Made by a program: the position numbers and the translations under genes
DNA from: Brevundimonas sp. A19_0
Lineage (GTDB): Bacteria; Pseudomonadota; Alphaproteobacteria; Caulobacterales; Caulobacteraceae
Direction: 5' to 3'
NCBI RefSeq assembly: GCF_017744255.1
Contig: NZ_JAGHQP010000002.1
Location: 284,616-348,615 of the forward strand
Length of the DNA: 64,000 nt
In this document: positions 18,202-27,273 of the stretch, in pieces
Numbering within the stretch: the stretch's first letter is position 1
How the letters are laid out: the number at the start of each line of letters is the position of its first letter
The notes under the pieces: generated by a model
Database searches by the model: none
The model's input: only the letters and a program-made list of their open reading frames with translations
Told to the model about the DNA's origin: nothing

Positions 18202-20403
18202 CTAGCGGAATTTGCGCAGGCCCCTCGGTCCCTGACGGCCGACGGCCGCCCGCTTGCCCAGCCAGTCACGCCAGTCGGGCCAGTTGCGGCGGCGCCCGCC
18301 CCCATCGACCCACTCCGGGCCGGTCTCCTCGGCAAACACCGTGGCATCGGCCAGTCCGCCCTGACGGTACGACTGGAATTTGACGCCCTTGCCCCGCGAC
18401 ATCTCGGGCAGTTCGGTCACCGGGAAGACCAGCGTCTTGATGTTGTCCCCGATCACCGCGACGTGGTCGCCGGTGACGCGCAGGCATACGGCCAGCTCGC
18501 CGTTCAGCACCTGTTTGCCGCCACGCTTCTGGGCCAACAGGTCGTCTTCGGGGGCGATGAAGCCGTAGCCGGCCTTCGACACCACCATCAGCTTCGCCCC
18601 GGGCTGGTGCGCGAACAGGGCGACGATTTCCACCCCCTCGTCCAGATCGATCATCAGACGGATCGGCTCGCCGTGCCCGCGGCCCGATGCCAGCTTGTCC
18701 GCCCCGATGGTGAAGATCCGCCCGTCCGTCGCCGCGACCAGCAGCTTGTCGGTCGTATAGGCCGGCACCAGGAACGACAGGCTGTCGCCTTCCTTGAACT
18801 TCAGCTCTGACGGGTCCTCGACCTTGCCCTTCGCCGCCCGGATCCATCCCCGCTCCGACAGGATGACCGTGATCGCCTCGCGCGGGATGAAGGCCTCGAC
18901 CGGCGCGGCTGCAGCCCCCTCGGGGGCCTCGCCAAAGGTGGTCAGGCGCGGCGACGGCAGGGCCTTGCGCACCTCAGCCAGATCCTTGCCGATCCGCGTC
19001 CACTGTCGGGCCTTCGAGTCGATCAGCGCGCGCAGGCCCGCCAGTTCCTCGGTCAGTGCCTTGTACTCGGTCTCGATCGCCAGCTCTTCCAGCCGCGCCA
19101 GGTGCCGCAGCCGGGTATCCAGCACAAAGTCCGCCTGCACCTCGGTCAGGTTCAACCGCGCGATCAGCACCGCCTTCGGCTGTTCCTCCTCGCGGACGAT
19201 GCGGATCACCTCGTCGAGGTTGAGGAAGACGATGCGCAGGCCTTCCAGCAGGTGCAGCCGCTTCTCGATCCGTTCCGCCCGCCAGTTCGAGCGCCGCACC
19301 AGCACATCGCGCCGGTGCTCCAGGAAGGCCTGCAGACAGGCCTTCAGCCCCATCACGCCCGGCGTACCCGTGGCATCCAGCACATTGATGTTGACCGGGA
19401 TGCGAACCTCGAGGTCCGACAGCCGGAACAGGCTCTCCATCAGCACCTCGGGCGCGACCGTCCGCGCCCGCGGGTCCAGTACCAGCCGGATGTCCTCGGC
19501 GGACTCGTCGCGCACATCGCCCAGCAGCGGCGCCTTCTTCTGGTCGATCAGATCTGCCAGCGTCTCGATCAGGCGGCCCTTCTGCACCTGATACGGGATC
19601 TCGGTGACCACGATCCGCCAGGTCCCGCGCTCGAGGTGCTCGACCTCCCAGCGCGCGCGCAGGCGCAGCCCACCCCGGCCCGTCTCATAGGTCTCGAGCA
19701 GCGACGCCCGTCCCTCGACCACGACACCGCCCGTCGGGAAATCCGGCCCCGGCAGGTGCTGCATCAGGGTCTCGGTCGTGGCCTCGGGATCATTCAGCAG
19801 GGTCAGGCACGCCTCGATCAGCTCGCTGACATTGTGCGGCGGGATGGAGGTCGCCATGCCCACGGCAATGCCGGACGAGCCATTGGCCAGCAGGTTCGGG
19901 AACCCGGCCGGCAGCACGACCGGTTCCTGATCCTGGTCGTCATAGGTGGGGCGGAAATCGACGGCATTCTGGTCGATGCCGTCCATCAGCAGCACCGCCG
20001 CCGGCGTCAGCTTGCACTCGGTGTAGCGCATGGCCGCGGCGTTATCGCCGTCGATATTGCCGAAATTGCCCTGGCCATCGACCAGCGGATAGCGCTGGGC
20101 GAACGACTGGGCCATCCGCACCAGGGCGTCATAGATCGAGGCGTCGCCGTGCGGGTGGTAGCCCCCCATCACATCGCCCACGACCTTGGCGCATTTGCGG
20201 GCCGCCGACTGCGGGTTCAGCCGCATCTGGTGCATGGCGTACAGGATGCGCCGGTGCACCGGCTTGAAGCCGTCGCGCACATCGGGCAGCGCGCGATTGG
20301 TGATGGTCGACAGCGCATAGGCCAGGTAGCGCCGGCTCAGCGCCTCGCCCATGGGCTCGTCAACGATACGGCCGCCGTCCGGCGGAGGGGTGTGCAGGGT
20401 CAT
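18202..20403 (-). CDS. parC: DNA topoisomerase IV subunit A
   Basis: ParC is the DNA-cleaving subunit that decatenates chromosomes. The 733 residues carry the active-site Tyr127 in [11 protein letters not shown] and the quinolone region [17 protein letters not shown] at 80-96. ParC rather than GyrA is indicated by the start ([23 protein letters not shown]) and by a C-terminal part too short for a complete six-blade gyrase domain. The residue equivalent to E. coli Ser80 is Ala88 and that for Glu84 is Asp92. Confidence 0.93.
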   Translation of the reverse strand: MTLHTPPPDGGRIVDEPMGEALSRRYLAYALSTITNRALPDVRDGFKPVHRRILYAMHQMRLNPQSAARKCAKVVGDVMGGYHPHGDASIYDALVRMAQSFAQRYPLVDGQGNFGNIDGDNAAAMRYTECKLTPAAVLLMDGIDQNAVDFRPTYDDQDQEPVVLPAGFPNLLANGSSGIAVGMATSIPPHNVSELIEACLTLLNDPEATTETLMQHLPGPDFPTGGVVVEGRASLLETYETGRGGLRLRARWEVEHLERGTWRIVVTEIPYQVQKGRLIETLADLIDQKKAPLLGDVRDESAEDIRLVLDPRARTVAPEVLMESLFRLSDLEVRIPVNINVLDATGTPGVMGLKACLQAFLEHRRDVLVRRSNWRAERIEKRLHLLEGLRIVFLNLDEVIRIVREEEQPKAVLIARLNLTEVQADFVLDTRLRHLARLEELAIETEYKALTEELAGLRALIDSKARQWTRIGKDLAEVRKALPSPRLTTFGEAPEGAAAAPVEAFIPREAITVILSERGWIRAAKGKVEDPSELKFKEGDSLSFLVPAYTTDKLLVAATDGRIFTIGADKLASGRGHGEPIRLMIDLDEGVEIVALFAHQPGAKLMVVSKAGYGFIAPEDDLLAQKRGGKQVLNGELAVCLRVTGDHVAVIGDNIKTLVFPVTELPEMSRGKGVKFQSYRQGGLADATVFAEETGPEWVDGGGRRRNWPDWRDWLGKRAAVGRQGPRGLRKFR

Positions 20404-20420
20404 GGCATCAGTATGAAGGA

Positions 20421-20449
20421 GGAGCGGCGGACGAATCGCCCGCCGCTCC
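20421..20449. terminator. perfect 10-base-pair hairpin between the M28 peptidase gene and parC
   Basis: GGAGCGGCGG (20421-20430) and its exact complement CCGCCGCTCC (20440-20449) enclose a 9-base loop. It lies after the peptidase stop and just before the parC start on the same strand. There is no strong T-run, so it could equally be an attenuating leader hairpin. Confidence 0.45.
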
Positions 20450-20505
20450 GGTCAGTCTAGGCCGATTTCCACCCCGGCGGGCGGATACGGCGGTGCGTAA
20501 TGGCC

Positions 20506-22203
20506 TCAGGGCCGGGGTGCGCGCGGCCCGTCCGGATCGAACAGGTCGCCGAACTCATCGCCTTCGTACCACATCGGCCGTGCCTGGCCGTCCGCAATGG
20601 CCCGGGCGATCGAGGTGTTCACGCGCGCGAACCGGGCCGCCGCCTGCCAGTTGAACGGCAGGTCCGGCTCGTCGCTGACCTGGTGATAGTTGTCCGCGAG
20701 GAAGGTGGCGATGGCCTCGCGTCCCTCACCCCCCGGTCCGGTCGCCAGGAACACCGAAGGCACGCCCGCCTTGACGAACTCATAGTGATCCGAGCGCACG
20801 AAGAAATTTTCCTCCGGCTGGTAGTCGGGCACCGTCGCCACGCCCACTTCCCCGGTCGCCGCTGCCACAATGGCCCCCAGCGTCGAGTGATCGGCCCCGA
20901 AGGCCACGACGTCGACGAAATCATAGGTCAGGATCGGCATGTCCAGATTGACCACGCCGACGATGTTCTCGATCGGCACGGTCGGATCGGCCGCGAACCG
21001 GCTGGAGCCCAGCAGGCCCAGCTCCTCACCCGTCACCGCCAGGAACATCACCGACCGGCGCGGGCGCTCGTCCGACAGCGACAGGGCTCGCGCCACCTCG
21101 ATCAGGGTCGCAACGCCGGACGCATTGTCCATGGCGCCGTTCGAGATCCGGTCGGGGGCGTTCTCGTCATCGGACATGCCCACGTGGTCCAGGTGCGCCA
21201 TGACCACCACCACTTCGTCGGCCACAGACGGATCGGACCCCGGCAGGATGGCCACGACATTGGGGCTCTCAAAATAGCGTGCCCCGGTCGTCAGTTGCAC
21301 CGACGCCGGTCCCGGAATGGCGAACCCCTTGGGCGAGGTGCCCCGGGCCGCCGCATTCTGGATGGCGTTCAGGTCCTGACCCGCCGCGGCGAACATCTGG
21401 CGGGTCGCCTGTTGCGACAGGAAGCCTTCGACCTGAATGCCGGGCGCGTCGGTGTGGGCCCGGCCCTCAGCATCCGCCCAGCGCGTCTGCGGCTCACCGA
21501 AATAGCCCATCAGCACCGACCACGGGATGTTCCGCGTGTCGGCCGAGTGGACCATGATGTAGCCGACCGCGCCGTGCTCGAACGCCGTCGTCGCCTTGGC
21601 CGACTCCATGTGGGCCGCCAGCTCGCTCGGCAGGCCCTCCGGCATGCCGTACATGGCCAGCACGACCTTGCCGCGCACGTCCAGGCCCGCATAGTCGTCA
21701 ATGCCCGCGCTGGGCACGTCGAGGCCGTAGCCGACGAAGACAAAGCCCGTGTCGAGCGCGACCTCGCCCACCGTCACGGAGGGGAACAGCGCCACGCCAT
21801 CGCCCTGGCTCCAGTCGTGGACCCCTCCGTCCGGCCCGGTCCAGCGGAGCTTGCCGTCGGTCAGGGACATCTCGGCGAAATTCACCGGCTGGCGCCAGCT
21901 GGTGCGCTCGGCATTGCCGGCCGGGGTCAGGCCCAGGCTGCGATAGTGGCTCTCGACATACAAAGCCGCCAGCTCATAGCCGCGCGAGCCGGTATCCCGC
22001 CCCTCCAGCGCGTCATCGGCCAGGAAGGTCACATGGGCCTTCATCCGTTCGGCCAGAAGGACATCGTCGGCCGCCGGCGCGGCGACCTGCGCGACGGCAG
22101 GCGTATCGACGCTGGCGCAGGCTCCCAGACCCCCCAAAAGCATCAGGGAGGTGGCAAGCCCAAGCCCCTTCAGACGGCGTATCGCCATGGCGTTCTTCCC
22201 CAT
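20506..22203 (-). CDS. M28 family zinc aminopeptidase, lipoprotein
   Basis: A 565-residue exported peptidase. The N-terminus is a lipoprotein signal with lipobox GLGAC (Cys29). A protease-associated (PA) domain (about 130-290) interrupts the fold, and the M28 zinc site follows: AHLDHVG, NGAMDNASGVATLIE, TGEELGLLGSSRF, NLDMP and a final DNYHQVSDEPD. It probably trims peptides in the periplasm or at the outer membrane. It lies downstream of recO on the same strand. Confidence 0.9.
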   Translation of the reverse strand: MGKNAMAIRRLKGLGLATSLMLLGGLGACASVDTPAVAQVAAPAADDVLLAERMKAHVTFLADDALEGRDTGSRGYELAALYVESHYRSLGLTPAGNAERTSWRQPVNFAEMSLTDGKLRWTGPDGGVHDWSQGDGVALFPSVTVGEVALDTGFVFVGYGLDVPSAGIDDYAGLDVRGKVVLAMYGMPEGLPSELAAHMESAKATTAFEHGAVGYIMVHSADTRNIPWSVLMGYFGEPQTRWADAEGRAHTDAPGIQVEGFLSQQATRQMFAAAGQDLNAIQNAAARGTSPKGFAIPGPASVQLTTGARYFESPNVVAILPGSDPSVADEVVVVMAHLDHVGMSDDENAPDRISNGAMDNASGVATLIEVARALSLSDERPRRSVMFLAVTGEELGLLGSSRFAADPTVPIENIVGVVNLDMPILTYDFVDVVAFGADHSTLGAIVAAATGEVGVATVPDYQPEENFFVRSDHYEFVKAGVPSVFLATGPGGEGREAIATFLADNYHQVSDEPDLPFNWQAAARFARVNTSIARAIADGQARPMWYEGDEFGDLFDPDGPRAPRP

Positions 22204-22240
22204 TTCAGAATGTGGCGGGACCCTAGCCCCCGGGCCGTCT

Positions 22241-22972
22241 CTATAACAAGCCGGATCGCTTCAGCCGCTCGATCATCCAGTCCCGCGCCGGCGGCAGCGG
22301 CTTGTCGCGCGGATGGAAGACCCAGGCCTCGAGGAAATGCCCGGTCAGCGCCAGACCATGTCCGACGTCGCCCTCGACCACGGCGGCCTGACTGCCCAGC
22401 AGGAAGGGTGGCAGCGCCAGCAACTTGTCGGCATAGGGCGCGCCCGCCGTCCGGCTGACGGCCCTCCCCGTGCGCGGGCTGACCCAGGCCAGGTCGTCCC
22501 GGATGCCTGACACCGCGCAACTCTCCAGATCCAGTCCGAACCCCAGACTGCCGAGCAGCCCCAGTTCGAACCGGATGAAGACGGCGGGCCAGACCGCGTC
22601 GTCGGTCAGCGCCGGCATCAGCGCCTCCATGGCGGCGAACACGCCGGGCTCGGCCTCGCGCTCCGGCAGGGCGCCCTGCACTACGGCCGCCGCCGCAGAC
22701 AGGCCCGCCAGCGCCACGGCCGAGTCGAACAGCTGGCTCACATCATCGCCCGACGGCTCCAGCCGCGCCGAGCCCAGCTGGCTGTCGTCGCGGGCACGCC
22801 AGGCCACCCGCACCCGCGAGCCGGGCTGCAGATGCGGCTTCATCTTTCGCGAGGCCCCGCCGGGCACATAGGTCAAGCGGCGGCCGTGCTGCGCCGTCAG
22901 CAGGTCCACGACCGCGCCGGTATCGCCGTGCGACCGCGCCGCCAGCACAAAGGCGTCGTCCTCAAACTCCAT
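22241..22972 (-). CDS. recO: DNA repair protein RecO
   Basis: RecO works with RecR and RecF to load RecA on single-stranded gaps. I chose the start MEFEDDAFVLAARSHGDTG (ATG at 22972), the family N-terminus; the longer open frame is the antisense of the upstream gene. The 243 residues have the OB fold (1-80) with GGASRKMKPHLQPGSRV, then the helical C-terminal domain with FELGLLGSLGFGLDLESCAV. The usual zinc cysteines are mostly missing, as in many alphaproteobacteria. It overlaps the preceding gene by one base (TGATG). Confidence 0.93.
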   Translation of the reverse strand: MEFEDDAFVLAARSHGDTGAVVDLLTAQHGRRLTYVPGGASRKMKPHLQPGSRVRVAWRARDDSQLGSARLEPSGDDVSQLFDSAVALAGLSAAAAVVQGALPEREAEPGVFAAMEALMPALTDDAVWPAVFIRFELGLLGSLGFGLDLESCAVSGIRDDLAWVSPRTGRAVSRTAGAPYADKLLALPPFLLGSQAAVVEGDVGHGLALTGHFLEAWVFHPRDKPLPPARDWMIERLKRSGLL

Positions 22973-23472
22973 CAGGGCTGCGTCGTCTCCCCGGCCCGGA
23001 TGACGTCCACCACATCGCGCGCCACATCGTTCGGCACGGCAAAGCTCAGCACATACTGGTCGATCTTCCAGCCGTCGTCGGTCAGGCGCACAACGCCCGA
23101 CCCGCGCGTGGTGCCATAGTTGTCGTTGTCCAGCACCTCCTCGAACACCGCCACGCACCGGCACGGGATCGGCAGGATCGAGATGTCCCGATCAACCACG
23201 CGGTAATCCCATCCCTGCCCGCGGCTGAAGTAGGGGTCGGCATAGGCCCGGAATTCGTCGACCGTCCACCGCTCTGTCGCGTCGGTCCCGATGAAGCGGG
23301 CCTCCGGCGTGAACAGCGAAAAATAGGTCGCACCATCCGCCTCCCGCGCCGCCTGATGCAGGGCGTCGATGACCGCGGCGGGTGCCTCGGTGGACTGGGA
23401 CTGGGCCAGGGCCGGGACCGGGGCCAGGATCGCTGCCGCGGCCGCCAGGGTGAGGAGTGTCTTCATCGTCAT
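22972..23472 (-). CDS. exported NTF2/SnoaL-like protein
   Basis: The ATG at 23472 (MTMKTLL) has AGGAAGG 7 bases upstream. A Sec signal peptide (VPALAQSQ) precedes a roughly 135-residue cone-shaped NTF2-like domain: AAREADGATYFSLFTPEARFIGTDATERW, VDEFRAYADPYF, and the end strand GWKIDQYVLSFAVPND. Domains of this type often hold a small ligand, but the substrate cannot be told. It ends at the recO start. Confidence 0.82.
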   Translation of the reverse strand: MTMKTLLTLAAAAAILAPVPALAQSQSTEAPAAVIDALHQAAREADGATYFSLFTPEARFIGTDATERWTVDEFRAYADPYFSRGQGWDYRVVDRDISILPIPCRCVAVFEEVLDNDNYGTTRGSGVVRLTDDGWKIDQYVLSFAVPNDVARDVVDVIRAGETTQP

Positions 23473-23544
23473 TGCCTTCCTGGTCATCGGACAAGCATCC
23501 CTCAATGCCGCCCGACTGTCTCGCCCGAAATGCTCCCCGCATTT

Positions 23545-23594
23545 AACCGATCGGTTGACAGCCCGCGACGGGCAGTTTACTTAACCGACCAGTT
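23545..23594 (+). promoter_or_regulatory. ArsR-operon promoter bracketed by two operator palindromes
   Basis: A perfect 12-base palindrome AACCGATCGGTT (23545-23556) and an imperfect copy AACCGACCAGTT (23583-23594) lie 38 bases apart, centre to centre. A -35 TTGACA (23555-23560) overlaps the right end of the first, and 17 bases later a -10-like TACTTA (23578-23583) touches the second. The ATG follows at 23599, so the transcript would be nearly leaderless. This layout suits autorepression by the ArsR protein encoded next. Confidence 0.6.
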
Positions 23595-23598
23595 CATC

Positions 23599-23958
23599 AT
23601 GAAAGCCGCCATGGCCACCGATCCTCTCAGCGCCAAGTTCGCCGCCCTCGCCGACCCGACCCGTCGCGCCATCCTGGCCCGGCTGTGCGAGGGCGAGGCC
23701 AGCGTCAACGAACTGGCCGAACCGTTCGACATTAGCCTCCCGGCCGTGTCGAAACATCTCAAGGTGCTGGAGAGGGCGGGCCTGATCTCCCGCGGGCGGG
23801 AAGCCCAGTGGCGCCCCGCCCGGCTGGAGCCCATGGCGCTCAAGGGCGTGGCCGACTGGCTGGAACACTATCGCCGCTATTGGGACGCCTCCTTCGATCT
23901 CCTCGATAGCTATCTGAGAAACCTGCAAAAAGGCAAAGACGATGGCCGAGGACTCTGA
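23599..23958 (+). CDS. ArsR family winged-helix repressor
   Basis: A 119-residue regulator (ATG 23599, or ATG 23611 giving 115 residues). The winged helix is clear: LADPTRRAILARLCEGEASVNELAEPF, the recognition helix ISLPAVSKHLKVLERAGLI, and the wing SRGREAQWRPARL. No metal-binding cysteine pair is seen. It belongs to the subgroup that governs SRPBCC (AHSA1) genes, and two such genes follow, the first overlapping its 3' end. It probably binds the two palindromes just upstream. Confidence 0.92.
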   Translation: MKAAMATDPLSAKFAALADPTRRAILARLCEGEASVNELAEPFDISLPAVSKHLKVLERAGLISRGREAQWRPARLEPMALKGVADWLEHYRRYWDASFDLLDSYLRNLQKGKDDGRGL

Positions 23959-24442
23959 CAACCCCTGCGACACCAGCGGAGAGGCCCACAATTTCGAACT
24001 GGTGCTGGAGCGCATCTTCGACGCCCCGCCTGAAAAGGTCTATCGCGCCTGGGTCGAGCCCGAGCTGATGAAACAGTGGCTCTCGCCCAAACCCTGGATC
24101 ATCACCGAGGCCAGCTGCGATCCCCGTCCCGGCGGGCTGACGAAATTCATGATGGTCGCACCCGACGGCAACAGCTTTCCCTGCACCTCGGTCTTCCTCG
24201 AGGTCATTCCCAACCGCAGATTGGTATCCACCGATGGCCTGACCGCCGACTGGCAGCCCGCCGGCGATCCTTTCATGGTCAGTCGCGTCGACATGGAGCC
24301 GCTGCCCGACGGCCGGACAAAATACACCGCCAAGGCCCAGCATTGGACCGAGGCGGCCATGAAACAGCACGAGCAAATGGGCTTCCACGAGGGCTGGGGC
24401 CAATGCGCCGATCAACTGGCCGAACTGCTGAAGACGCTCTGA
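23942..24442 (+). CDS. SRPBCC (AHSA1-type) protein
   Basis: A 166-residue START-like helix-grip domain: FELVLERIFDAPPEKVYRAWVEPELMKQWLSP at the start, then a beta-sheet region and a long C-terminal helix FHEGWGQCADQLAELLKTL. Such proteins hold hydrophobic ligands; the substrate is unknown. Its start lies inside the arsR 3' end (17-base overlap), indicating translational coupling. Confidence 0.88.
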   Translation: MAEDSDNPCDTSGEAHNFELVLERIFDAPPEKVYRAWVEPELMKQWLSPKPWIITEASCDPRPGGLTKFMMVAPDGNSFPCTSVFLEVIPNRRLVSTDGLTADWQPAGDPFMVSRVDMEPLPDGRTKYTAKAQHWTEAAMKQHEQMGFHEGWGQCADQLAELLKTL

Positions 24443-24444
24443 CC

Positions 24445-24921
24445 ATGGCTGTCGCCGAGGATCTCGCCACCCGCCCAACCCTGCACATGACGCGGGTGTT
24501 CGACGCGCCCCGGGCACTGGTCTGGATGGCCTGGACCCGGCCGGAAATGACCGTCCAGTGGATGGGGCCGGTCGAATGGCCCGCGGTCAGCGTCGAACAG
24601 GACCTGCGCGTCGGTGGCGCCTGGCGCATCTGCCTGCGTTCGCCCGAAACCGGTCAGGACCTGTGGCAGGGCGGCACCTATCGCGAGATCGTCGAGCACG
24701 AGCGCCTCGTCTTCACCTTCAAGTGGGACGAGAGCCACGAGGACGGACCGCCCGCTGACACGCTGGTCACCGTGGTGTTCAGCGACACCGAAGACGGCAA
24801 GACCCACATGGACTTCACTCATCAGGGGCTGAAGTCCGAACAGAGCCTGACCGGCCATCGCCATGGCTGGACCAGCACGACCGACCGGCTCGAAGCCTGG
24901 TTGGCCGCAAACAGGGATTGA
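24445..24921 (+). CDS. second SRPBCC (AHSA1-type) protein
   Basis: A 158-residue paralogue of the preceding gene, starting at ATG 24445, two bases after its stop. It has the same fold: HMTRVFDAPRALVWMAWTRPEMTVQWMGP, the mid-region LRVGGAWRICLRSPETG, and the terminal helix GHRHGWTSTTDRLEAWLA. Tandem SRPBCC genes after an ArsR regulator are common in alphaproteobacteria, but no shared function has been established that I know of. Confidence 0.88.
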   Translation: MAVAEDLATRPTLHMTRVFDAPRALVWMAWTRPEMTVQWMGPVEWPAVSVEQDLRVGGAWRICLRSPETGQDLWQGGTYREIVEHERLVFTFKWDESHEDGPPADTLVTVVFSDTEDGKTHMDFTHQGLKSEQSLTGHRHGWTSTTDRLEAWLAANRD

Positions 24922-24938
24922 ACGGGAGGGACCCCACC

Positions 24939-25367
24939 ATGAAGATCGTGACCAGTCTGAGCTTCCCCGGCACCTGCCGCGAAGCGTTTGAGTTTTACGC
25001 CGGCGTGTTGGGCGGAGAGATCACCGCTGCCATGCCCTATTCCGATGCGCCGCCCGAAATGCCCGTGCCCGAACGGATCAAGGACTGGATGATGCACTGC
25101 TGGCTGCAGGTCGGGGACCAGGCCATCATGGGCAGCGACATGCATCCCGACTTCACACCGGACATGAACAAGGTGAAGGACGGTTTCGACGTCACCCTGC
25201 ATTTCAAGGATGTCGAGGAAGCCCGCCGCATCTTCGACGCCCTGTCAGACGGTGGCGAAATCCGCATGCCGTTCGCCGCCAGCTTCTGGTCGCCCGGCTT
25301 CGGCGGCTTTACCGACAAGTTTGGCGTGCCGTGGATGATCAACACCAACCCGGACATGCCCCAATGA
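24939..25367 (+). CDS. VOC/PhnB-like glyoxalase-fold protein
   Basis: The ATG at 24939 has GGGAGGG 8 bases upstream; an earlier TTG at 24918 is less likely. The 142-residue VOC domain has FPGTCREAFEFYAGVLGGEI at the start, MHCWLQVGDQAIMGSD in the middle, and FWSPGFGGFTDKFGVPWMIN at the end, as in PhnB-like (3-demethylubiquinone-like) proteins. Enzymatic role unknown. It overlaps the next gene by ATGA. Confidence 0.85.
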   Translation: MKIVTSLSFPGTCREAFEFYAGVLGGEITAAMPYSDAPPEMPVPERIKDWMMHCWLQVGDQAIMGSDMHPDFTPDMNKVKDGFDVTLHFKDVEEARRIFDALSDGGEIRMPFAASFWSPGFGGFTDKFGVPWMINTNPDMPQ

Positions 25368-25762
25368 AGGCGCCTCCTCTGGTCTGGGTGGGCCGCGTGC
25401 TCAGCGGTATCTTCGCCCTGTTCATCCTCGGCGCATCGGTTGTGCCGAAGCTCAGCGGAATGCCGGTGGCCGAGGAGACCATGACCCTGCTGGGCTGGCC
25501 AACCGGCTATGTGCTGATGATAGGCCTGATGGAGCTGGCCTTCCTCGTGCTTTACTTGATCCCGCGAACGGCCCTGCTCGGCGCCATCCTCTTCACCGGA
25601 CTTCTGGGAGGGGCCATGGCGACGCACATCCGCGCGGAAAGCCCGCTGTTCAGCCACGTCCTGTTCGGTCTTTACCTGGGGGCCTTCCTCTGGGGCGGAC
25701 TGTGGCTCAGGCGGGCCGACATCCGGGCCGTTCTGCCCGTCGGTCGTGCTTCGAAAGCCTAG
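25364..25762 (+). CDS. DoxX-like small membrane protein
   Basis: A 132-residue protein with four predicted membrane helices (about 8-28, 48-66, 70-90, 100-117). VGRVLSGIFALFILGASVVPKL and GLMELAFLVLYLIPRTALLGAILFTGLLGGAMATHIR fit the DoxX-like family. It is the last gene of the ArsR operon and is coupled to the VOC gene by ATGA. Its 3' end overlaps convergent gmk by 4 bases. Confidence 0.85.
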   Translation: MKAPPLVWVGRVLSGIFALFILGASVVPKLSGMPVAEETMTLLGWPTGYVLMIGLMELAFLVLYLIPRTALLGAILFTGLLGGAMATHIRAESPLFSHVLFGLYLGAFLWGGLWLRRADIRAVLPVGRASKA

Positions 25763-26400
25763 ACCCGCTCGTTCAGCAGGGCCTGCTGGTAGGCGCTGAC
25801 CCAGATGTTCCGGAACCGACGTGACCGCTCCGCATGGTAGATGTGGGCCAGCTCCGCATAGGAGCGGTCGAAGTCATCATTGACGAACACATAGTCGAAC
25901 TCGTCGGCGTGCTCGATTTCGCCCTTGGCGTTGCCGATGCGGCGGTCGATCACCTCTTCCGCATCCTGTGACCGCGTCACCAGCCGACGACGCAGCTCCT
26001 CCAGACTGGGCGGCAGGATGAACACCCGCACCGCATCGTCGGGGCAGCGGCGGGCCACTTCGCGCGCGCCCTGCCAGTCGATATCGAACAGCACGTCCCG
26101 GCCCTCGGCCAGGGCGCGGTCGACCGGCGCGCGCGGCGAACCATACAGATTACCGTGCACATTGGCCCATTCGAGAAAGGCGTCCGCCTCGACCAGCCGC
26201 TGGAATTCCTCGCGGTCCACGAAATGATAGTCGCGCCCGGCCTGTTCGCCCGGCCGGATGGCCCGCGTGGTCATGCTGACCGACAGCTCCAGCCCGCCGT
26301 GATCCGCCATCAGGCGCCGGCACAGCGAGGTCTTCCCCGCGCCCGACGGACTGGCGACGATCAACAGGACACCCCGCCGGGGCATACGCTCATTCGACAT
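25759..26400 (-). CDS. gmk: guanylate kinase
   Basis: It phosphorylates GMP to GDP with ATP. I use the ATG at 26400 (213 residues), which lies inside the yicC end; an ATG at 26385 is an alternative. The P-loop SPSGAGKTS is at 17-25, followed by the GMP-binding SVSMTTRAIRPGE and GRDYHFVD, and VLFDIDWQGA. The order mltG-yicC-gmk is common. Confidence 0.95.
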   Translation of the reverse strand: MSNERMPRRGVLLIVASPSGAGKTSLCRRLMADHGGLELSVSMTTRAIRPGEQAGRDYHFVDREEFQRLVEADAFLEWANVHGNLYGSPRAPVDRALAEGRDVLFDIDWQGAREVARRCPDDAVRVFILPPSLEELRRRLVTRSQDAEEVIDRRIGNAKGEIEHADEFDYVFVNDDFDRSYAELAHIYHAERSRRFRNIWVSAYQQALLNERV

Positions 26401-27273
26401 TCTGAACCTGTTCACGCAACTGATCGATGGTGGCCTTCAACGCCAGACCGACCCGAGTCAACTCCACCGTGGCCGATTTCGAGCACAGGGTGTTCGCCTC
26501 GCGCATGAACTCCTGCATCAGGAAATCCAGCTTGCGACCGGCCGGGGGCTGGGCCAGCAGTTGGTGCCCGCTCTCCAGATGGGCCCGCAGCCGGTCCAGC
26601 TCCTCGCGCACATCCGCGCGGGCCGCCAGCGCCGCGGCCTCGACCACCACCTTGTCCTCGACACCCGGCGCATCCCCCGCCAGATCGGCCATCCGCCGCG
26701 TGAACCGCTCGCGTACGGCTTCGGTCTGGGCGGCGGCCTCGATCTCGGCCAGGTCGACGTTCGCCCGGATCTGGTCGAGGAAGTCGGCGATCAGCGTCGC
26801 CAGCTGTCCGCCCTCGACCTTTCGCGCCGCGACCAGCGCCTTGAGTGCCTCGTCGATACTGACGGCCATGGCGGCCTCGACCCGCGCCTTGCGGTCCTCG
26901 TCCGCGTCTTCCTCGGGGCGATCCAGCACGCCGCGCAGGCCCAGCAGGCCGTCCGCGCGGGGCCGCTCGGCGCCCCGCTCGACCAGCTCCAGCGACAGGG
27001 CCAGATACCGGTCCAGCAGCGCCTGATCGATGGCGATCTCACCGGCCGCATCGGCTTCGCGCCGGGCCTGCACACCGACGGTCACCTGACCCGGCTCATC
27101 AGGGCCTGGGCGCGGGCCTTGGCGTGGCGCTCCAGCCCGTCGAATCCGGGCGGTCCGCGAAAGCGCACCTCCAGCCCCCGCCCGTTCACCGAACGCGCCT
27201 CGACCGTCCAGACCCAGCCGTCCTGGCTGCCGTCGGCCCGGCCAAAGCCGGTCATGCCCGACAGGTCACTCAT
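26390..27273 (-). pseudogene. yicC: YicC family protein split by a one-base frameshift
   Basis: Two overlapping frames make one YicC protein. The first (27273 to 27082, 63 residues) begins MTGFGRADG and holds SVNGRGLEVRFRGPPGFDGLE. The second (27085 to 26390) continues with VTVGVQARREADA and ends in the DUF1732 domain with KLDFLMQEFMREANTLCSKS. Adding one G to the GGG run read from the minus strand (plus-strand CCC at 27090-27092) joins them as SRGQVTVGVQ, the expected family sequence. So it is either a recent frameshift mutation, a sequencing error at a homopolymer, or a frameshifted product. YicC/DUF1732 proteins are linked to RNA endonuclease activity. Both flanking genes overlap it by a few bases. 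Confidence 0.88.
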
